Positions 33,267-44,532 of a DNA stretch of 64,000 bases are shown piece by piece. The notes beneath the pieces were generated by a model. That model had not been told where the DNA came from, made no database searches, and saw only the letters and a list, made by a program, of their open reading frames with translations. Each line of letters starts with the position of its first letter. Position 1 is the stretch's first letter. Location of the stretch: NCBI GenBank assembly GCA_000507305.1, contig DF239644.1, positions 256,260 to 320,259 of the forward strand. The letters are read 5' to 3'. This stretch comes from Breviolum minutum Mf 1.05b.01. Lineage: Eukaryota > Sar > Dinophyceae > Suessiales > Symbiodiniaceae. The position numbers and the translations under genes were made by a program.

Positions 33267-33407
33267 GTCCCCCTTGGCTTAGATTGGCAAAAATGCTGCA
33301 CTTGTTGAGCGATTTTGGATTTTGGATTTTGGATCTGGTCGGGCCGGGACCGGGGGCGATGGCCATGTAGCAAACGAAGATGCATGGCCGCGCTGGCCAC
33401 CTGAATC

Positions 33408-33461
33408 TGGCCTAGTTGGAGGCGCGCAAGCTTGCAACCGAAGGGTTGCAGGCTCGATTCC
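33408..33461 (+). other. tRNA-like A box and B box (SINE head or tRNA relic)
   Basis: TGGCCTAGTTGG at 33408-33419 matches the Pol III A box, and GGCTCGATTCC at 33451-33461 differs by one base from the B box consensus GGTTCGANTCC. Between them is a perfect stem TGCAACC-GAA-GGGTTGCA. No complete cloverleaf with a paired acceptor stem is seen. Class II tRNAs carry GGCC..AGT..GGCGCG in the same position. A SINE head is the favoured reading. Confidence 0.4.
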
Positions 33462-34516
33462 CCCCACGAGCGGCCCAAATTGGGCACCGATTTCCGGCGG
33501 AGGGGTTTTGCCGGAAACCGGGGCTCGATTTCCAGCCCCGTGTTCTGGAAATTGGGGCCCGATTTCCGGAGAAACTGCAAGCCAGGCGGCGTTGTTCAAA
33601 ACGTTGGGTTAACTTTGCACGGCGCCGACCATGCGTGTAAGGGCAAAGGATGTCAACATCACGTGGTTTTTATCTAAGCCTTCAAAATATACATAAATAA
33701 ATTTAGAGATATATATATATATATATATACATTATATCCAGCATTATATACAGTTCCTTTTCTCAGCTATCCACAATCCCTGGGCCAATGCAACAGATCT
33801 CCCGGGTCGGCGGCTGACAGGCGCTAGCCTGTTTAAATAAAAATTGTTTGAAACCACCACCTAGTCTTTGACTTCCAGGGTAGGTACCAAAAATAGCCAT
33901 GTTTAAAGGGAGTCACCTTTCCGAAACCACCATTTTTTGAGTATCCATGTTAGTTTTCGGGGGTCATAACTCAACTTAGAAGGGTGCAAAATTGAAGACA
34001 AGAAAACAGTTATGTACCCATTTTTTGATAAGGCCATTTTTGGGGGGGTTTTAACTTAAGTCCATTTATAGCGGGTTATAAGCGAAAATTAATAGTTGAT
34101 AAGGCCATTTATAGGGTTTTGACCTTTTCACTCCATTTGTAAGGATCGCAGGGGCCGATCGTGTGATGGATGGTTAAAATTAACTTCGCATATCCCTTAG
34201 CATAGGCCCAAGCGCCCATCGGCTATCCCACCAATCAAACAGTGACTGAGCTTAGCGATGGGTCTTTTGTTTTGTAGCTTGTGAGCCAACCCCAAAAAAT
34301 GTGATGCATGTGATATGTACAACATCTATAGAAATGCTTTACTATCCCAATTACTAACCACTTGCTGAAGGGCAATCGTAATCATTCAAGCATTCCCCCT
34401 CTGATGAACATACCACTGATCAAGTTTAAATCGTGGGTTCTACTTATTGGGTGCACTGAAGAAAAAAAGAAACATTGACCTTAATTTGCCCCAATCATCA
34501 ACTACCCAAACTATCC

Positions 34517-34622
34517 AAGAAATCTCCAACAGGACCCACTGAACGGACCCCTAAACCTAAGTATCTAATATCTCTAGCACCTTACTTAGGGGTCCGTTGG
34601 TAAGGTCCCATTCAAGTTTTCA
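34517..34622. repeat. Dispersed hairpin, ACGGACCCCTAA type
   Basis: Second copy of the 17534-17645 repeat; ACGGACCCCTAA faces TTAGGGGTCCGT. Confidence 0.75.
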
Positions 34623-34826
34623 TGGAATCTATCATCCATGTGTCTGCTTGCTTTTTTTAATTAATTGATGTATGCACAGCCAAAGTATATGATGGCACAA
34701 TTCCGATGCCTTGGTTGATCATGCTCCCATTACTCAAGCATCAAGCTTGGGATGTCGCGATGGATGTATTGAAAGAATAAAGCAATCAAATTATGAATAT
34801 TAGAAGCCATATCTGTATGATTCTAG

Positions 34827-34927
34827 TTGGTGGTTGAACCAACCCATCTGAAAAATGTTAGTCAACTTGGCTCATTTCCCTTAGTAGGGGTGAAAACATC
34901 AAAAAAATATGTGAAAAAATCACCTAG
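34827..34927. repeat. Fold-back repeat, family B
   Basis: Slightly degraded copy; the right arm lacks the ACCACC part (reads TGTGAAAAAATCACCTAG). Confidence 0.7.
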
Positions 34928-35769
34928 GATTTATTTCTAGTTTCTGCACCAGTTCTAGATGTCATTTTTCCACCGCCACCGGCGTTGAAAACATGGTGAG
35001 TTCCATGCGGAAATTCCGTTCGGTCGCCAAGAAACGAGTCGAGACTCAGCAATTCGAGCCCGAGCCTGGTTTCGAGAAAAAACAACCTTCACAAAAAACC
35101 GAGGTTCCAGTGATAAGGAAATTAGATACATACTGAGTGGTGGTTTCAACCCAATTGAAAAAAGTAGGGGTGAAAATTACGAAACATTGAAACCACCACC
35201 TAGCATATATATATGGATAGATATACATATTATAACCCAAAGATCTTGCTCAAACCGCAGGTAAAGCTGGGCTTTAATAACTTTAATACACACTCATCTT
35301 AAAAGTGCTCCAAGTTGTTTGAATGAAAGATTTTCATACTAAACGATTTCCTTAAATGAATTCACCAACCTAGTAAGATAGGCCTCCTTTTGGTAGGTTA
35401 TGATTTATTCAGGCAATTTTTTTTCATAGGTTTGGATGAGGTCATAGAAATCAATTCTGGGCTTTCAAACAGGGCTTGCATGTCCTTAGCAATTATTGAC
35501 TGGGAAATTCCTCAACTGAATAAGAAGTGGGGTTGATTTACCCTTCCTCCCGTTTTTTTTGTGCAAAAAATGTGTGTATCTCCATTAGTATTTGCACCAT
35601 GGAAAATCCACCATTTTGCTGGTATTTACCAGGAAAAATGGGGATTGTCATGGGCTATGTTAGTTTCAGGGAGGGTACTGTACCTTTCAATAAACTACGC
35701 CATTTTCCGGTAAAAAGTTCAGAAAGAACCTTGCAAATCGCTTCCCAACAAAAAAAAATCTCATGGTGA

Positions 35770-35893
35770 TACTGTTGACGGTTCAGAAATCTTGCTAACA
35801 ACAGTTGGGGGTGGGAGTTTATCCCATCATTTACAAGGTTTTAGCACCATCCCAAGTGGTTGGCCTTGGGATTTCTGGTTGCCATCAACAGTA
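35770..35893. repeat. Fold-back repeat, family C
   Basis: Full copy from TACTGTTGACGGTTCAGAAA to GGTTGCCATCAACAGTA. Confidence 0.8.
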
Positions 35894-37065
35894 TATATAA
35901 GGATTTTTTCGGATACTGCCGGGGGAATTGTTCACCTTTGAGGGGCGAATGAACATGGGATCCGAAACAAAAATGGGATCCGAAAATTTTCGGAGGGTGA
36001 TCTTTTCATCATCTTGTTGACACATACTGTTGATGGTTCAGAAACCCCAAGGCCAACCACCTGGGATGTATGAAAGCCTATAAATAATGGGATAATCATC
36101 ATCCTTGAATCCTTGGTGCTGCAGGATTTCTTCCGCCATCAACAGTATCATAACGAATTTAGTGATTAGAAACTAAGTTCAATCTATCCTGTACCTGGAA
36201 CCCAAATGACCCTTGTTTTGATTGGAAAAGACCTTGTTTTGGAGGGTTGAAGCTCAAAAATAGGGGACAAATAGGTTCCAGGTAATCATACCCCAACCAT
36301 AAGGCTCTGTGTAAACATGAAAAAATCTTAATCCCAATCGGCCAACTCAACAGGCTTTGCTTCCGTTTCTCGAGCGTGTGTGCAAGCGTATAACTCGTGC
36401 TAATCTTTCTCAATTGCAATGGCAAAGTGTGGATATTGAAGATGAATAAGGAACCACCTGGAAAACAGCCGTTGCAGATAATTTCCATGAACTTTTTCCC
36501 TAAAACCAGCCGAACTTTCCGATGTTTTTCCAGGCAGTTTTCCCTTTACATCACAGACTTGGAACCACGATTTTTCATCCTGAATGGGATGTATCATCCA
36601 AACATATGCCAACCTGGAAGCCCAAACAACTATTTGTAATCTATTTATAAATGGATGTTTGATGAAAAAACATTTTCTATATAAAGATTTGGCATCATCC
36701 AATTGAAGCAACCATTTATAAATGGATGTTTGGAGTTCCAGGAATATATACACAACTTCAGAGGTTTTGGCCCCACCCCACAAAAAAAAACGCAAGTTAG
36801 ATAGAAATGTTGAGGTTTTCAAACACATTTCCCTAGCAATGTGGTCGCGAAAGATTTGGGAAAATTCCTGTATAGAGGCCAAAAAATCCCCACTAGAGCC
36901 AGGAATAAATAAACTCTTACTTTCCCATTGAATTCTGATTGTTTGATAGGAATCCTTATTTCATGCTTTATGAAATACTCCCCAGATAACTGGGCAGTAG
37001 AACTCATCCCCTAGAAATCCCCTAAACAACAAAACGGGGGGGGCGCGCTTTTTTCGTTGCTCAAC

Positions 37066-37153
37066 CCGTGGTTTCGAACCCCGGATTCCGGTCCACCCAA
37101 GAAAAAGCCTCCGCAATGTTGCTACGAAAGGCTTCAAACGCAGGATCGATGAC
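37066..37153 (-). CDS. Exon candidate, unknown product
   Basis: 88-base segment, acceptor CCCACGGTGTGAG, donor GTTGAGC. It reads 29 codons plus one base (VIDPAFEAFRSNIAEAFSW then VDRNPGFETT), strongly protein-like. A family G hairpin lies just downstream on this strand and a family A hairpin (37214-37307) just upstream. Function unknown. Confidence 0.4.
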
Positions 37154-37326
37154 CTCACACCGTGGGGAATTTGTTCAACAAATCGAGACCATGTCAAAAG
37201 GTTACAGGACATCTACCCTTCAGGGAACTAACATATCCCACCTTGAGAAAAGGAAAATCATCTTCAAAATGCCATTTTTGTGGGATACGTTTGTTCCCTG
37301 AAGGGTATACCATGGTGATTTAAGCC

Positions 37327-37404
37327 GTGACCTTTTCATCCCCTACTTAGTTGGAGGTCACCAACAACCATTTAAAAGGGTCACGTTTTCACTTCACCAT
37401 CCCG
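37327..37404. repeat. Dispersed repeat GTGACCTTTTCATCCCCTA
   Basis: About 78 bases with GTGACCTTTTCATCCCC facing AAAAGGGTCAC. A near-identical copy is at 42239-42307. Both are followed by AGCAGAATTGCCAGG within a short distance, so the repeat unit extends further. Confidence 0.75.
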
Positions 37405-37700
37405 AAAAAGGTCACCAGCAGAATTGCCAGGTAGCCGTTGTTCTTTTGTTTTAAATTGTCTTAGAGTCTGTTTATTCACTCAAAAGCACTTTGTTCATAT
37501 TCTCGTTCTATAAGTTTCTGTAGAAAAAAGTGTTCCCGTACTCGTTGAAGATCTTGTCAAAACCTAGCCGATTTCCTCATTCCAGCCATAGTGACTAACC
37601 ACAGAACTTAACCATTCTAGTTGCTTCTGCCTGAAACAGTTGATTTCATCTTACCTGTCACGTCATGTTTTCTGTCACTAAACTTCAAACTGCAAAAAAC

Positions 37701-37805
37701 TACCCTCCCTGAAACTAACATAGCCCATGGAAGTCCCCATCTTTCCTGGTAAATACCATTTTTGATGGTGGATTTTTATGGGCTATGTTAGTTTCAGGGA
37801 GGGTA
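37701..37805. repeat. Perfect family A hairpin
   Basis: The 28-base arms 37701-37728 and 37778-37805 are exactly complementary (TACCCTCCCTGAAACTAACA then TAGCCCAT), with a 49-base loop. Perfect arms suggest a recently moved copy. A one-armed relative of the same subtype is at about 35590-35682. Confidence 0.9.
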
Positions 37806-39007
37806 CCCTTTTTTGCGGGGGGGCGGATATGCTTCCCACCAACAGCCCGGGCAACCCAGACATCTTCACAGCGCTGGCCAAGAACATCATCTTGCTCCTT
37901 TTTTGGAGCAAGGGAAATGTCCAAGAGAAATCAACGACTTTCTTCAAATGTTACACCCCCTAAAACTAACGTGTCCCCTGAAAAGGAACTCTTTCAATAG
38001 GAAATACATCTTCCAACCATTGATTTTTAGGGGACATGTTAGTTTTCCGGGGAGTAAAGTTTTTGTGTTTATCCCTCCCTGAAACTAACAGTTCGCCCCT
38101 GAAAATTGATGGTTGGAAAACTAGTTTCCTTTCGGGGCCCGGCCTATTTTCAAGGGCTTTGGCTGTTCAATTTCCGGGGTGTGTGTTTTTGAAAAGTTCC
38201 AACCTACACCTTGGAACATACCCCAAATTTCTCACCAACTGAACCCAAAATGATCTCAAGTTAATTGAGGGTTTGGAGCATTCTCCGAAGTGTATGTTGC
38301 AAAAACTCGAGATATCCTCATGGTGACTTTGTCTAGATTCTCACCGTCACCTGCCAGCTTCTGGTTTCTGTAGGTATGTTGGTGATCTTAACTTGTGAGA
38401 AGACCCTAATACATCGTCCAACAAAAAGAAAACATTCTAAAATGTGTTTCAAAACACCACTTCTAACTCTGACTCAGTGTAAACAATCAAGTTTGAACTT
38501 ACAAAAAGGTTGCAACACGCAGCAGTCACCTTTTAAAACGACTCTTGAAAAACGGCAGGCCGAAAAGCCCAAACTCGTCATGACTTGGGGGTAATTATTG
38601 GTTGAAAAAAATCTCAAACCTGGAAATGGTGGTGGGGGGCATGTTTGAGCAAAATCTCCTTTTACCATGCATACATGCATTCACTCACTATTTGTTTTGA
38701 AGGTTTGAATGAAAGTTGTTTGGATGCAATTTAACACCCACTTCCAAGGGCTCACTTTGGGGGGAAAAACCTCCAGCTGTTGATCAACCCCTTAAAAAAA
38801 CCTTGGTCACTAAGCCTGGACCATGAAACCGTAAAACATGATCCAAATGAGTGCGGAATTGGCTGTGGTATTGGATGTTACTGTTGAATCTGCAATTTCC
38901 ATTTTGAAAAAACAAAACGCAGGGGGCACAGTGATAGGGGTAGAGTCTGGGATCAAAATCTTTAAAAAACCAACATCCAACCAAAAACATGCCCGCACAG
39001 AATTTAA

Positions 39008-39942
39008 TTATCCCCAGCAACCAGCTCCCAACCCTGCTTTTCCAAAGCATTTGCGCTTCCTTACCTTGGCCTTCTCCACTTCATGCAGTCGACCCCAGGT
39101 AGCCAGCAAGGAATCCAATTCATTGCGTGCCTTTTGGAGCATCAGCGTCTGTTTCCTCACACGCTTCATCCACCTATCTTCCAGTACCATGCGGCGCCCT
39201 TCCCAACGCTCCTGCCGGGAGAAACCAGAAGATGTCTGTCCCAGCTGTTCCTTTTCTGCAGCACGTTGTTCCCTTTCCGCACGACGCATCATCGAAAGAT
39301 TCCATTTAGATGCAATCTTCTCTCTGCAAGGGGCTCGTTCATCAAAACGTCGGTCAATTTCTTGTGCCATTTTTACTCGACTTTTTCCAAGCCTTGTTGA
39401 ATAAACATCTAAATAAATTTCGCGCAGGCGCAGCCACGCCACATCTGAACGAGTTTCGGTACGAGCTTCTCGAAGACGAGCCCATGTTTCACCGACTAAA
39501 GCACTATCCTGCAAACGGAAGCAACCTATAAAAAGTCCACGACCAATCCATTGACTTGCCGGCACCTGAATGTTGATGAGAAATTTGAAGTCCGCTGGGG
39601 CAATGCCATGTTGAGCCAAAACCGAATGCACTGCATTCAATAAACGTTCCTGAAGAGGAGCATCTCGGTCACTCCGTAGTTGTTGAGCAACAGCTGTCAA
39701 AATGATGTGGTGGTCAATTGCTTCTTCCAATGTTTTAATGTAAGTAACCACGAATTGCAACCAATCAGCGCTAGCTGAGCACCTGTACACTTTCTTGTTG
39801 TAACGATCAAAGGAATATACGCCTGCCGTGCAGGTCTGTTTCCATGACCTTTTTCGTTTTCGAGATGCCTCATCCTGCGTTGCTCGGCCAGTCTGCGATT
39901 GGGGGCCATTGTTGCAAATGGACAAAGGCTCACAGGATGAGT
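39008..39942 (-). CDS. J-domain protein gene, exon 2
   Basis: Second exon of the gene started at 41002. The acceptor GGATTTCTTCAG precedes 39942. The first two bases complete the codon left at phase 1 by exon 1, and the frame then runs (SSCEPLSICNN) to a stop at 39008. The peptide has a basic KRKRSWKQTC segment, a compact region GVYSFDRYNKKVYRC, a helical TLEEAIDHHIILTAVAQQL, and a long basic C-terminus with RAEREQRAAEKEQLG. From memory, similar two-part proteins (J-domain plus a domain with a helix like EEAIDHH) are common in Symbiodiniaceae gene sets. The molecular role of the second domain is unknown. Confidence 0.7.
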
Positions 39943-40491
39943 CTGAAGAAATCCTTAGTTCGACAAACCGTGGAAAAAAATATGAAAAAGGTAGTCCAAA
40001 TGCAATATACTCCCCCAGATATCATGAACCTTGCAACACACCCCCAGGACACACCTTAGAAAACACCCTCCCGCAATACCCAAATATGATTTAAGAAAAG
40101 TCCCCCTTGTTGTTTTTTCCCTGTTGGAAAAGGTGGTTTTGACTGGTTTTTGCCAGGAGTGTGCGGAGCACAAAGGCGTGGATTGAATGTTCCCTCTGGT
40201 CAGTCAAGTGATCAATGACTTGCAAACACCAGCCACGTCGCTAGGGTCCGATGTATGACTAAACAAGAAAAGAAGCGCATGTGACCTCAAGGCAGCAGCC
40301 GTCACAAAAACCCATATGCTCTCCATGAAAACTGGAATATCTACATTTAACATGCCTTACATGTAGGTACAGTAAGGGACTTCCATACATGGAGCATATG
40401 GGATCAAAATATGGCAATACCGGCAATACCCATGTTTTGAACACCAAACAAAAATGAAATCCAAGAATCCTTATAACTTTAGAAGCACCAC
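39943..40491 (-). other. Intron of the J-domain gene
   Basis: 549 bases between donor GTGGTGC and acceptor GGATTTCTTCAG. It contains a hairpin with CATGGAGCATATGG at 40311-40402, related to the outer arm of the nested repeat at 11.2 kb. Confidence 0.55.
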
Positions 40492-41002
40492 TCTTTGTCG
40501 CTTCAAGAGGTGCTTCAACTTTTGTTTCTTTCATAAATGATTCCAACTCAAGACGTTGTGCTTGAACCAAACGGCATTCAAAGACCATCTTTCTCTCCTC
40601 TGGCAGTAGCACTTTTAGAAGCTTCACCACTTTGGCCAAAAAACGTTGTTTCCACGATCTCTTCTTCTCCGAAGTAGACTCCGACCTGTTCGTTGGTTTC
40701 CACGCCTTTGGCTGGGCTTTTTTGAAACCCTTCTCTGGACAAGCCTTTCTTGTCTTCTTCAAAATGATGCCTGCTTTGTCAAGACTCGGTGGTCGAAGAT
40801 TGATCTTTTGACAACGTTCATCATAAGCTTGACGCAACAAGGGATCAGCTAATTGCTCAAAAGCAGCCACTACTTGTTGAAAAGCCCAGGATGATCCACC
40901 TTTATCAGGATGAACTTGCAAAGCTTGTCGTTTGTAAGCTGCACGCACTTCTGCTTGGCTGGCATCTCGTGAGATTTTCAGAATACCATAGAGGTTCGGC
41001 AT
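40492..41002 (-). CDS. J-domain protein gene, exon 1
   Basis: From ATG 41002 the ORF reads MPNLYGILKISRDASQAEVR and reaches the diagnostic HPD tripeptide at residues 31-33 (LQVHPDKGG), followed by helix III/IV features (FEQLADPLLRQAYDE). J domains stimulate the ATPase of Hsp70 partners. A basic linker and LKVLLPEERKMVFECR follow. The ORF is open upstream to 41209, but ATG 41002 starts exactly at the J domain. The exon ends at donor GTGGTGC (AAG A|GT), phase 1, matching exon 2. The intron (39943-40491) carries a fold-back repeat. There is no Gly/Phe or zinc region, so this is a type III-like J protein. Confidence 0.82.
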
Positions 41003-41847
41003 GCCAGCATTGCACTGCCTGTTTGTCTTTACTGGTTTGTGTGTCTGTTTTGCTGCCTTTTGGTTCTTACTTTGCCGAAAACAAAAATCACTTAAAACAC
41101 CATGTTGAAAAATAGCATCGGCAAGCTGTCTGGACAACAAAAGCATAGCTGATATGAATCCAACTTTGCTGAAGGGAAACAAGTGCGAAAAAAGCGGGGA
41201 ATCTTTCACCCCTGCCGACTGATGAATTCACAAGTTTTCTGTTGAAGAAGCAAAGGTCCGTTTTTTGCTGCCTTAGAAGCATTCCGAATTAACCATATCA
41301 AAACTCTGTCTATCTCTATTTCTACACATCCTGTCTACAAGATCCAGTGACTATTTTCGGGTATTCCAGGACACATGAAAGCTCCCCATTGATCCAAGCG
41401 ATCCTAGCTCCAAATTGCTCGCCCCAATTCACATTTATATTTAGCGATTTGTTAAAAAAAAACACCAACTATGATTATCCTTCACTGCGGACCCTCCCTC
41501 TTCATCGGTGTAAAAAACGAAACTCCCAATTGGAGTGATTCCAAAATCTACAACTCACCTTTGGATTTGCAAATCCCTATTCTCAAAGGGGGCAAACCTG
41601 GGAAGAAAAACTCGACATTGCAGTACAGAAAAAAGTCAGTCTAGTATATTATTATAAGCAATAAATAGAATAATAAGGGGCCCCCTTTTTGATGTAGCAA
41701 AAAAAAACGTTGAATTCCAACGTTCTTTTGAGAATGCTCATAACTTCCAATTCTGATCAAGGAATAAAGAATATCTCCAACTCATGGAGATAACAATCGG
41801 ATCGCGACACTTGGAAAACAAAACTTCGTACCCTTCCGAAATTACCA

Positions 41848-41952
41848 TACCCTCCCGAAGTTTAACATAGCCACTGAAAAGTTACCTTCCCAATAGGAAA
41901 GTAGTCTTCCAACCATCATTTTTCAGGGGCTATGTCAAACTTTGGGAGGGTA
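41848..41952. repeat. Fold-back repeat, family A
   Basis: TACCCTCCCGAAGTTTAACA faces ACTTTGGGAGGGTA, with matching TAGCC..GGCTA inside and TA at both ends. Confidence 0.85.
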
Positions 41953-42047
41953 TATGTTTTTAAGGAATGACACCTTTTCCAAAACCTATCATTTTGCGGT
42001 GGCATCTGTCTCTTCATTAAAATTTCCAGGCAGGTTAAAGGTAGGCT

Positions 42048-42162
42048 TACACCCTCGAAGCTTAACAGCGAAAGCCCCTGAAAAATGGTGGTTGGAAGAC
42101 GATCCTTTCCTATTGGGGCCCGGTAACTTTTCAGGGGCGAGCTGTTAAACTTCGGGAGGGTA
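42048..42162. repeat. Fold-back repeat, family A
   Basis: TACACCCTCGAAGCTTAACA faces TGTTAAACTTCGGGAGGGTA. Confidence 0.8.
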
Positions 42163-42238
42163 ATTCAAAAGGTTTCGGTATCAATAATAAATCTACGTAC
42201 TTTCATTTTTGGTAGCAATTGTTTGCTATGATTCAAGC

Positions 42239-42307
42239 TGTGACCTTTTCATCCCCTAGTTGGAGGTCACCAACAACCATTTAAAAGGGTCACGTTTTCA
42301 CCATCCC
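42239..42307. repeat. Dispersed repeat GTGACCTTTTCATCCCCTA
   Basis: Second copy of 37327-37404, lacking the ACTT insertion. Confidence 0.75.
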
Positions 42308-42831
42308 AGCAGAATTGCCAGGTATATGCATATTCCACAAATAGTGATCTATATAGTGCTGATTCACCATGATTTACTATGGTAGAACGGGAATAAAGAA
42401 TCATATAAGAACCTAAGAAAGTCAACAAAAACCAATCCAAAAAGAAGCCTCCAACCTCATCCATCACAGTTCTGGTTGATGGTTCAGGAATCCGGCAAAC
42501 CATTTGAGATATACATATATACATGTATATGTATATATATATATATATATGTAACACTTCGGATACATACAAGTGATATTACCATATCAACTCTTCCAAT
42601 CAATAGCTTGGGTTCTCCCCCTTCCCAGGAACAGTCACCACCAGGATTTTCACGTTTTTAGTAAGGCGCCCAAAGGTCCCTATCTAAACCTTTATGTGCT
42701 ACTATCTACTGGGAAGGGGGAAAAAACCAATCAATGCACCCCTGAAAATGAACGGCTGGAACCTAAAAAAGAAACAAATTCAAAGGAAAGGATCATCTTC
42801 CAACCATCATTTTTTCAGAAAAATATATCAT

Positions 42832-42934
42832 CTAGTTGGTGGTTTCAACTCCTTTGAAAAATATTAGTCAAAATGGGAATCCTCCCCAAAATAAGGTTGA
42901 AAACAAAAAATATTTGAAACCACCACCAACCAGA
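42832..42934. repeat. Fold-back repeat, family B
   Basis: CTAGTTGGTGGTTTCAACTC faces GAAACCACCACCAACCAG. Confidence 0.8.
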
Positions 42935-43156
42935 TCAGTTTTCGAGGTAGTATACCTGTCATTCCCACCCACCCACCATCACCCTCAAATTCGATCCCCC
43001 CCCTCCACCTCTGTTCCGCCGAAGGAGGCAAGGCTTCGATCGGTCACGTCCAAGCGTTCGGGGATCACCTCTGCCTGACAAACCAGAAATGCAGAAGTTC
43101 GAGGCCAAGGCCATGGTCTTGTAGGTGTGCCAGTTGAAACAGAAACAAAAAAACAC

Positions 43157-43275
43157 GGCTGGTTGGTTGGTTGGTTGGTTGGTTGGTTGGTTGGTTGGTG
43201 GGTGGGTGGGTGGGTGGGTGGGTCGGTCGGTCGGTCGGTCGGTCGGTCGGTCGGTCGGTCGGTCGGTTGGTTGGT
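43157..43275 (+). repeat. (GGTT)n-(GGTG)n-(GGTC)n array
   Basis: Three tetranucleotide units that differ only in the fourth base follow one another in homogeneous blocks. Trp/Leu/Val- or Pro/Thr-rich ORFs here are repeat artefacts. Confidence 0.95.
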
Positions 43276-43452
43276 TGTTTTGGTTTGTTTGTTCTTTACT
43301 GTTGCTGTTGCGCTTCCTTGAGGCTTCCAAGATTTTGGGTGGTGGAAGAAGGTACATACCTGTCTTTGGATATGCTACTGCAACCACCACAAAATCAAAA
43401 ACCGTCGGAAGGGTTTTCCGTCCAAGTTGCGAAGAGTTTCACCCACATTCAC

Positions 43453-43556
43453 GATGTCATGTTTGCAACGCGCGCCTGTGTTTCCAGACATTGCTTGGTG
43501 AAAAAATAGACGTCGGCAGCATCCTGCGGTTTCGTGGTTTCGATGGATGTTTCGTT
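43453..43556 (-). CDS. Exon candidate, unknown product
   Basis: 104-base segment, acceptor-like CAAATTTTGAG, donor GTGAATG. It reads 34 codons plus two bases (NETSIETTKPQDAADVYFF then TKQCLETQARVANMT). The plus strand is open too (contains CEEFHPHSRCHVCNARLCF in 43331-43578, with donor GTAAATG), so the strand is uncertain. Confidence 0.35.
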
Positions 43557-44397
43557 CTCAAAATTTGGGTTGCCAAGAACCGTAAATGATTTTGCAGGGT
43601 TTGCGATGAATGTCCCTCTCAAACATGAAACATGAAACATGACTACCCAAAAACAGTACCAACAAAAATGGTTGACGAACTGTCATCATTTTAAGCAGCC
43701 TCGTGGGGCGTTGTTGTTTCAATCCACCCCAAAAATGGACATTCATCGCACCTGACAAATCATGGTTCTGTCATGAAAAGTTGGATTTGAGGCCATTTTT
43801 CCTGGCATGATGTCAGCTGTTTGGCTAAAAAGCCTGAAGTTTCCTCATCAGACTTCAGGGTTCTCGAGTTTTCCAAGACGTCGTCTCTCCGGCAAACTCC
43901 AACTTAGGGACTTTCCACGCTCAACAAACACATAAGGCTTGCAGGCTTGCAGCATCACCCCTTACTGAGCGGCTAAGAAACTGATGCGGATACTCATCTA
44001 GATGGATCAAATGGTCATCATTTTCTCATTTAGCGCATCAAATAAGCACCAGCCACTGAAACTCTAAAAAAAATCGTCTTACCCAATAAATAATAGGCAT
44101 TTTGTTCAATAGATGTAGATACTTGCTTACGAACAAGCAGGTTTTGGCATCCAGCTGAATTATATTTGAAGTCCTCCACCTATTTACAAAATATCCCATG
44201 AAATTCAACGAAGAAGAGATGTACCACCTTCGTTGTGTCTGTGTTTGTGTTATTCATGTACCATGTGAATAATATATATATACAATATACATATACAGTA
44301 TACAAGTATACGATTCACACATCTATTTACAAAAACTTGGCCCATAATAAAAGTCCATACCAAACTTATTTGAGCCCAAAATTCAACCTGTAAATAT

Positions 44398-44532
44398 ACT
44401 TAGAGGTTCAGGATACTTAGTAACTGCTTATATGTAGGTGTATAGCCCTAGTTACGGGACATATAACCCACTTATAGAGGTAAGTTACCCTGGTTACTAT
44501 CCACGTATCCTAAGTGTCCTGAACCTCTAAGT
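44398..44532. repeat. Long-stem palindrome ACTTAGAGGTTCAGGA
   Basis: ACTTAGAGGTTCAGGATAC..AGTAAC faces GTTACT..GTATCCTAAG..TCCTGAACCTCTAAGT across a 60-base centre that itself has a GTAGG..TTACG pairing. Only copy seen in the window. Confidence 0.8.

Larger units (their letters stand above)
33640..37065. other. Hairpin-rich non-coding stretch
   Basis: No gene supported. It contains a TA microsatellite (33712-33732), half copies of families A and B near 33.84-33.97 kb, complete B copies (34827-34927, 35136-35203), C copies (35770-35893, 36027-36148), the dispersed hairpin at 34517-34622 and hairpins with AACCATTTATAAATGG units at 36604-36760. Confidence 0.5.
41210..43156. other. Hairpin-rich intergenic DNA
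   Basis: No gene supported. Two family A hairpins (41848-41952, 42048-42162), a dispersed repeat (42239-42307), a TA/GT microsatellite (42509-42560) and a family B hairpin (42832-42934). Confidence 0.55.

Noticed and set aside
37060-37090. GGTTCGAAACC on the minus strand as a tRNA B box
   Set aside because: No A box at suitable distance and no cloverleaf; the sequence lies in a protein-like exon candidate.
43125-43589. 154-codon plus ORF beginning with Trp/Val/Gly repeats
   Set aside because: The first half is the GGTT/GGTC microsatellite. The second half is protein-like but competes with a minus-strand exon reading, so it is only mentioned there.
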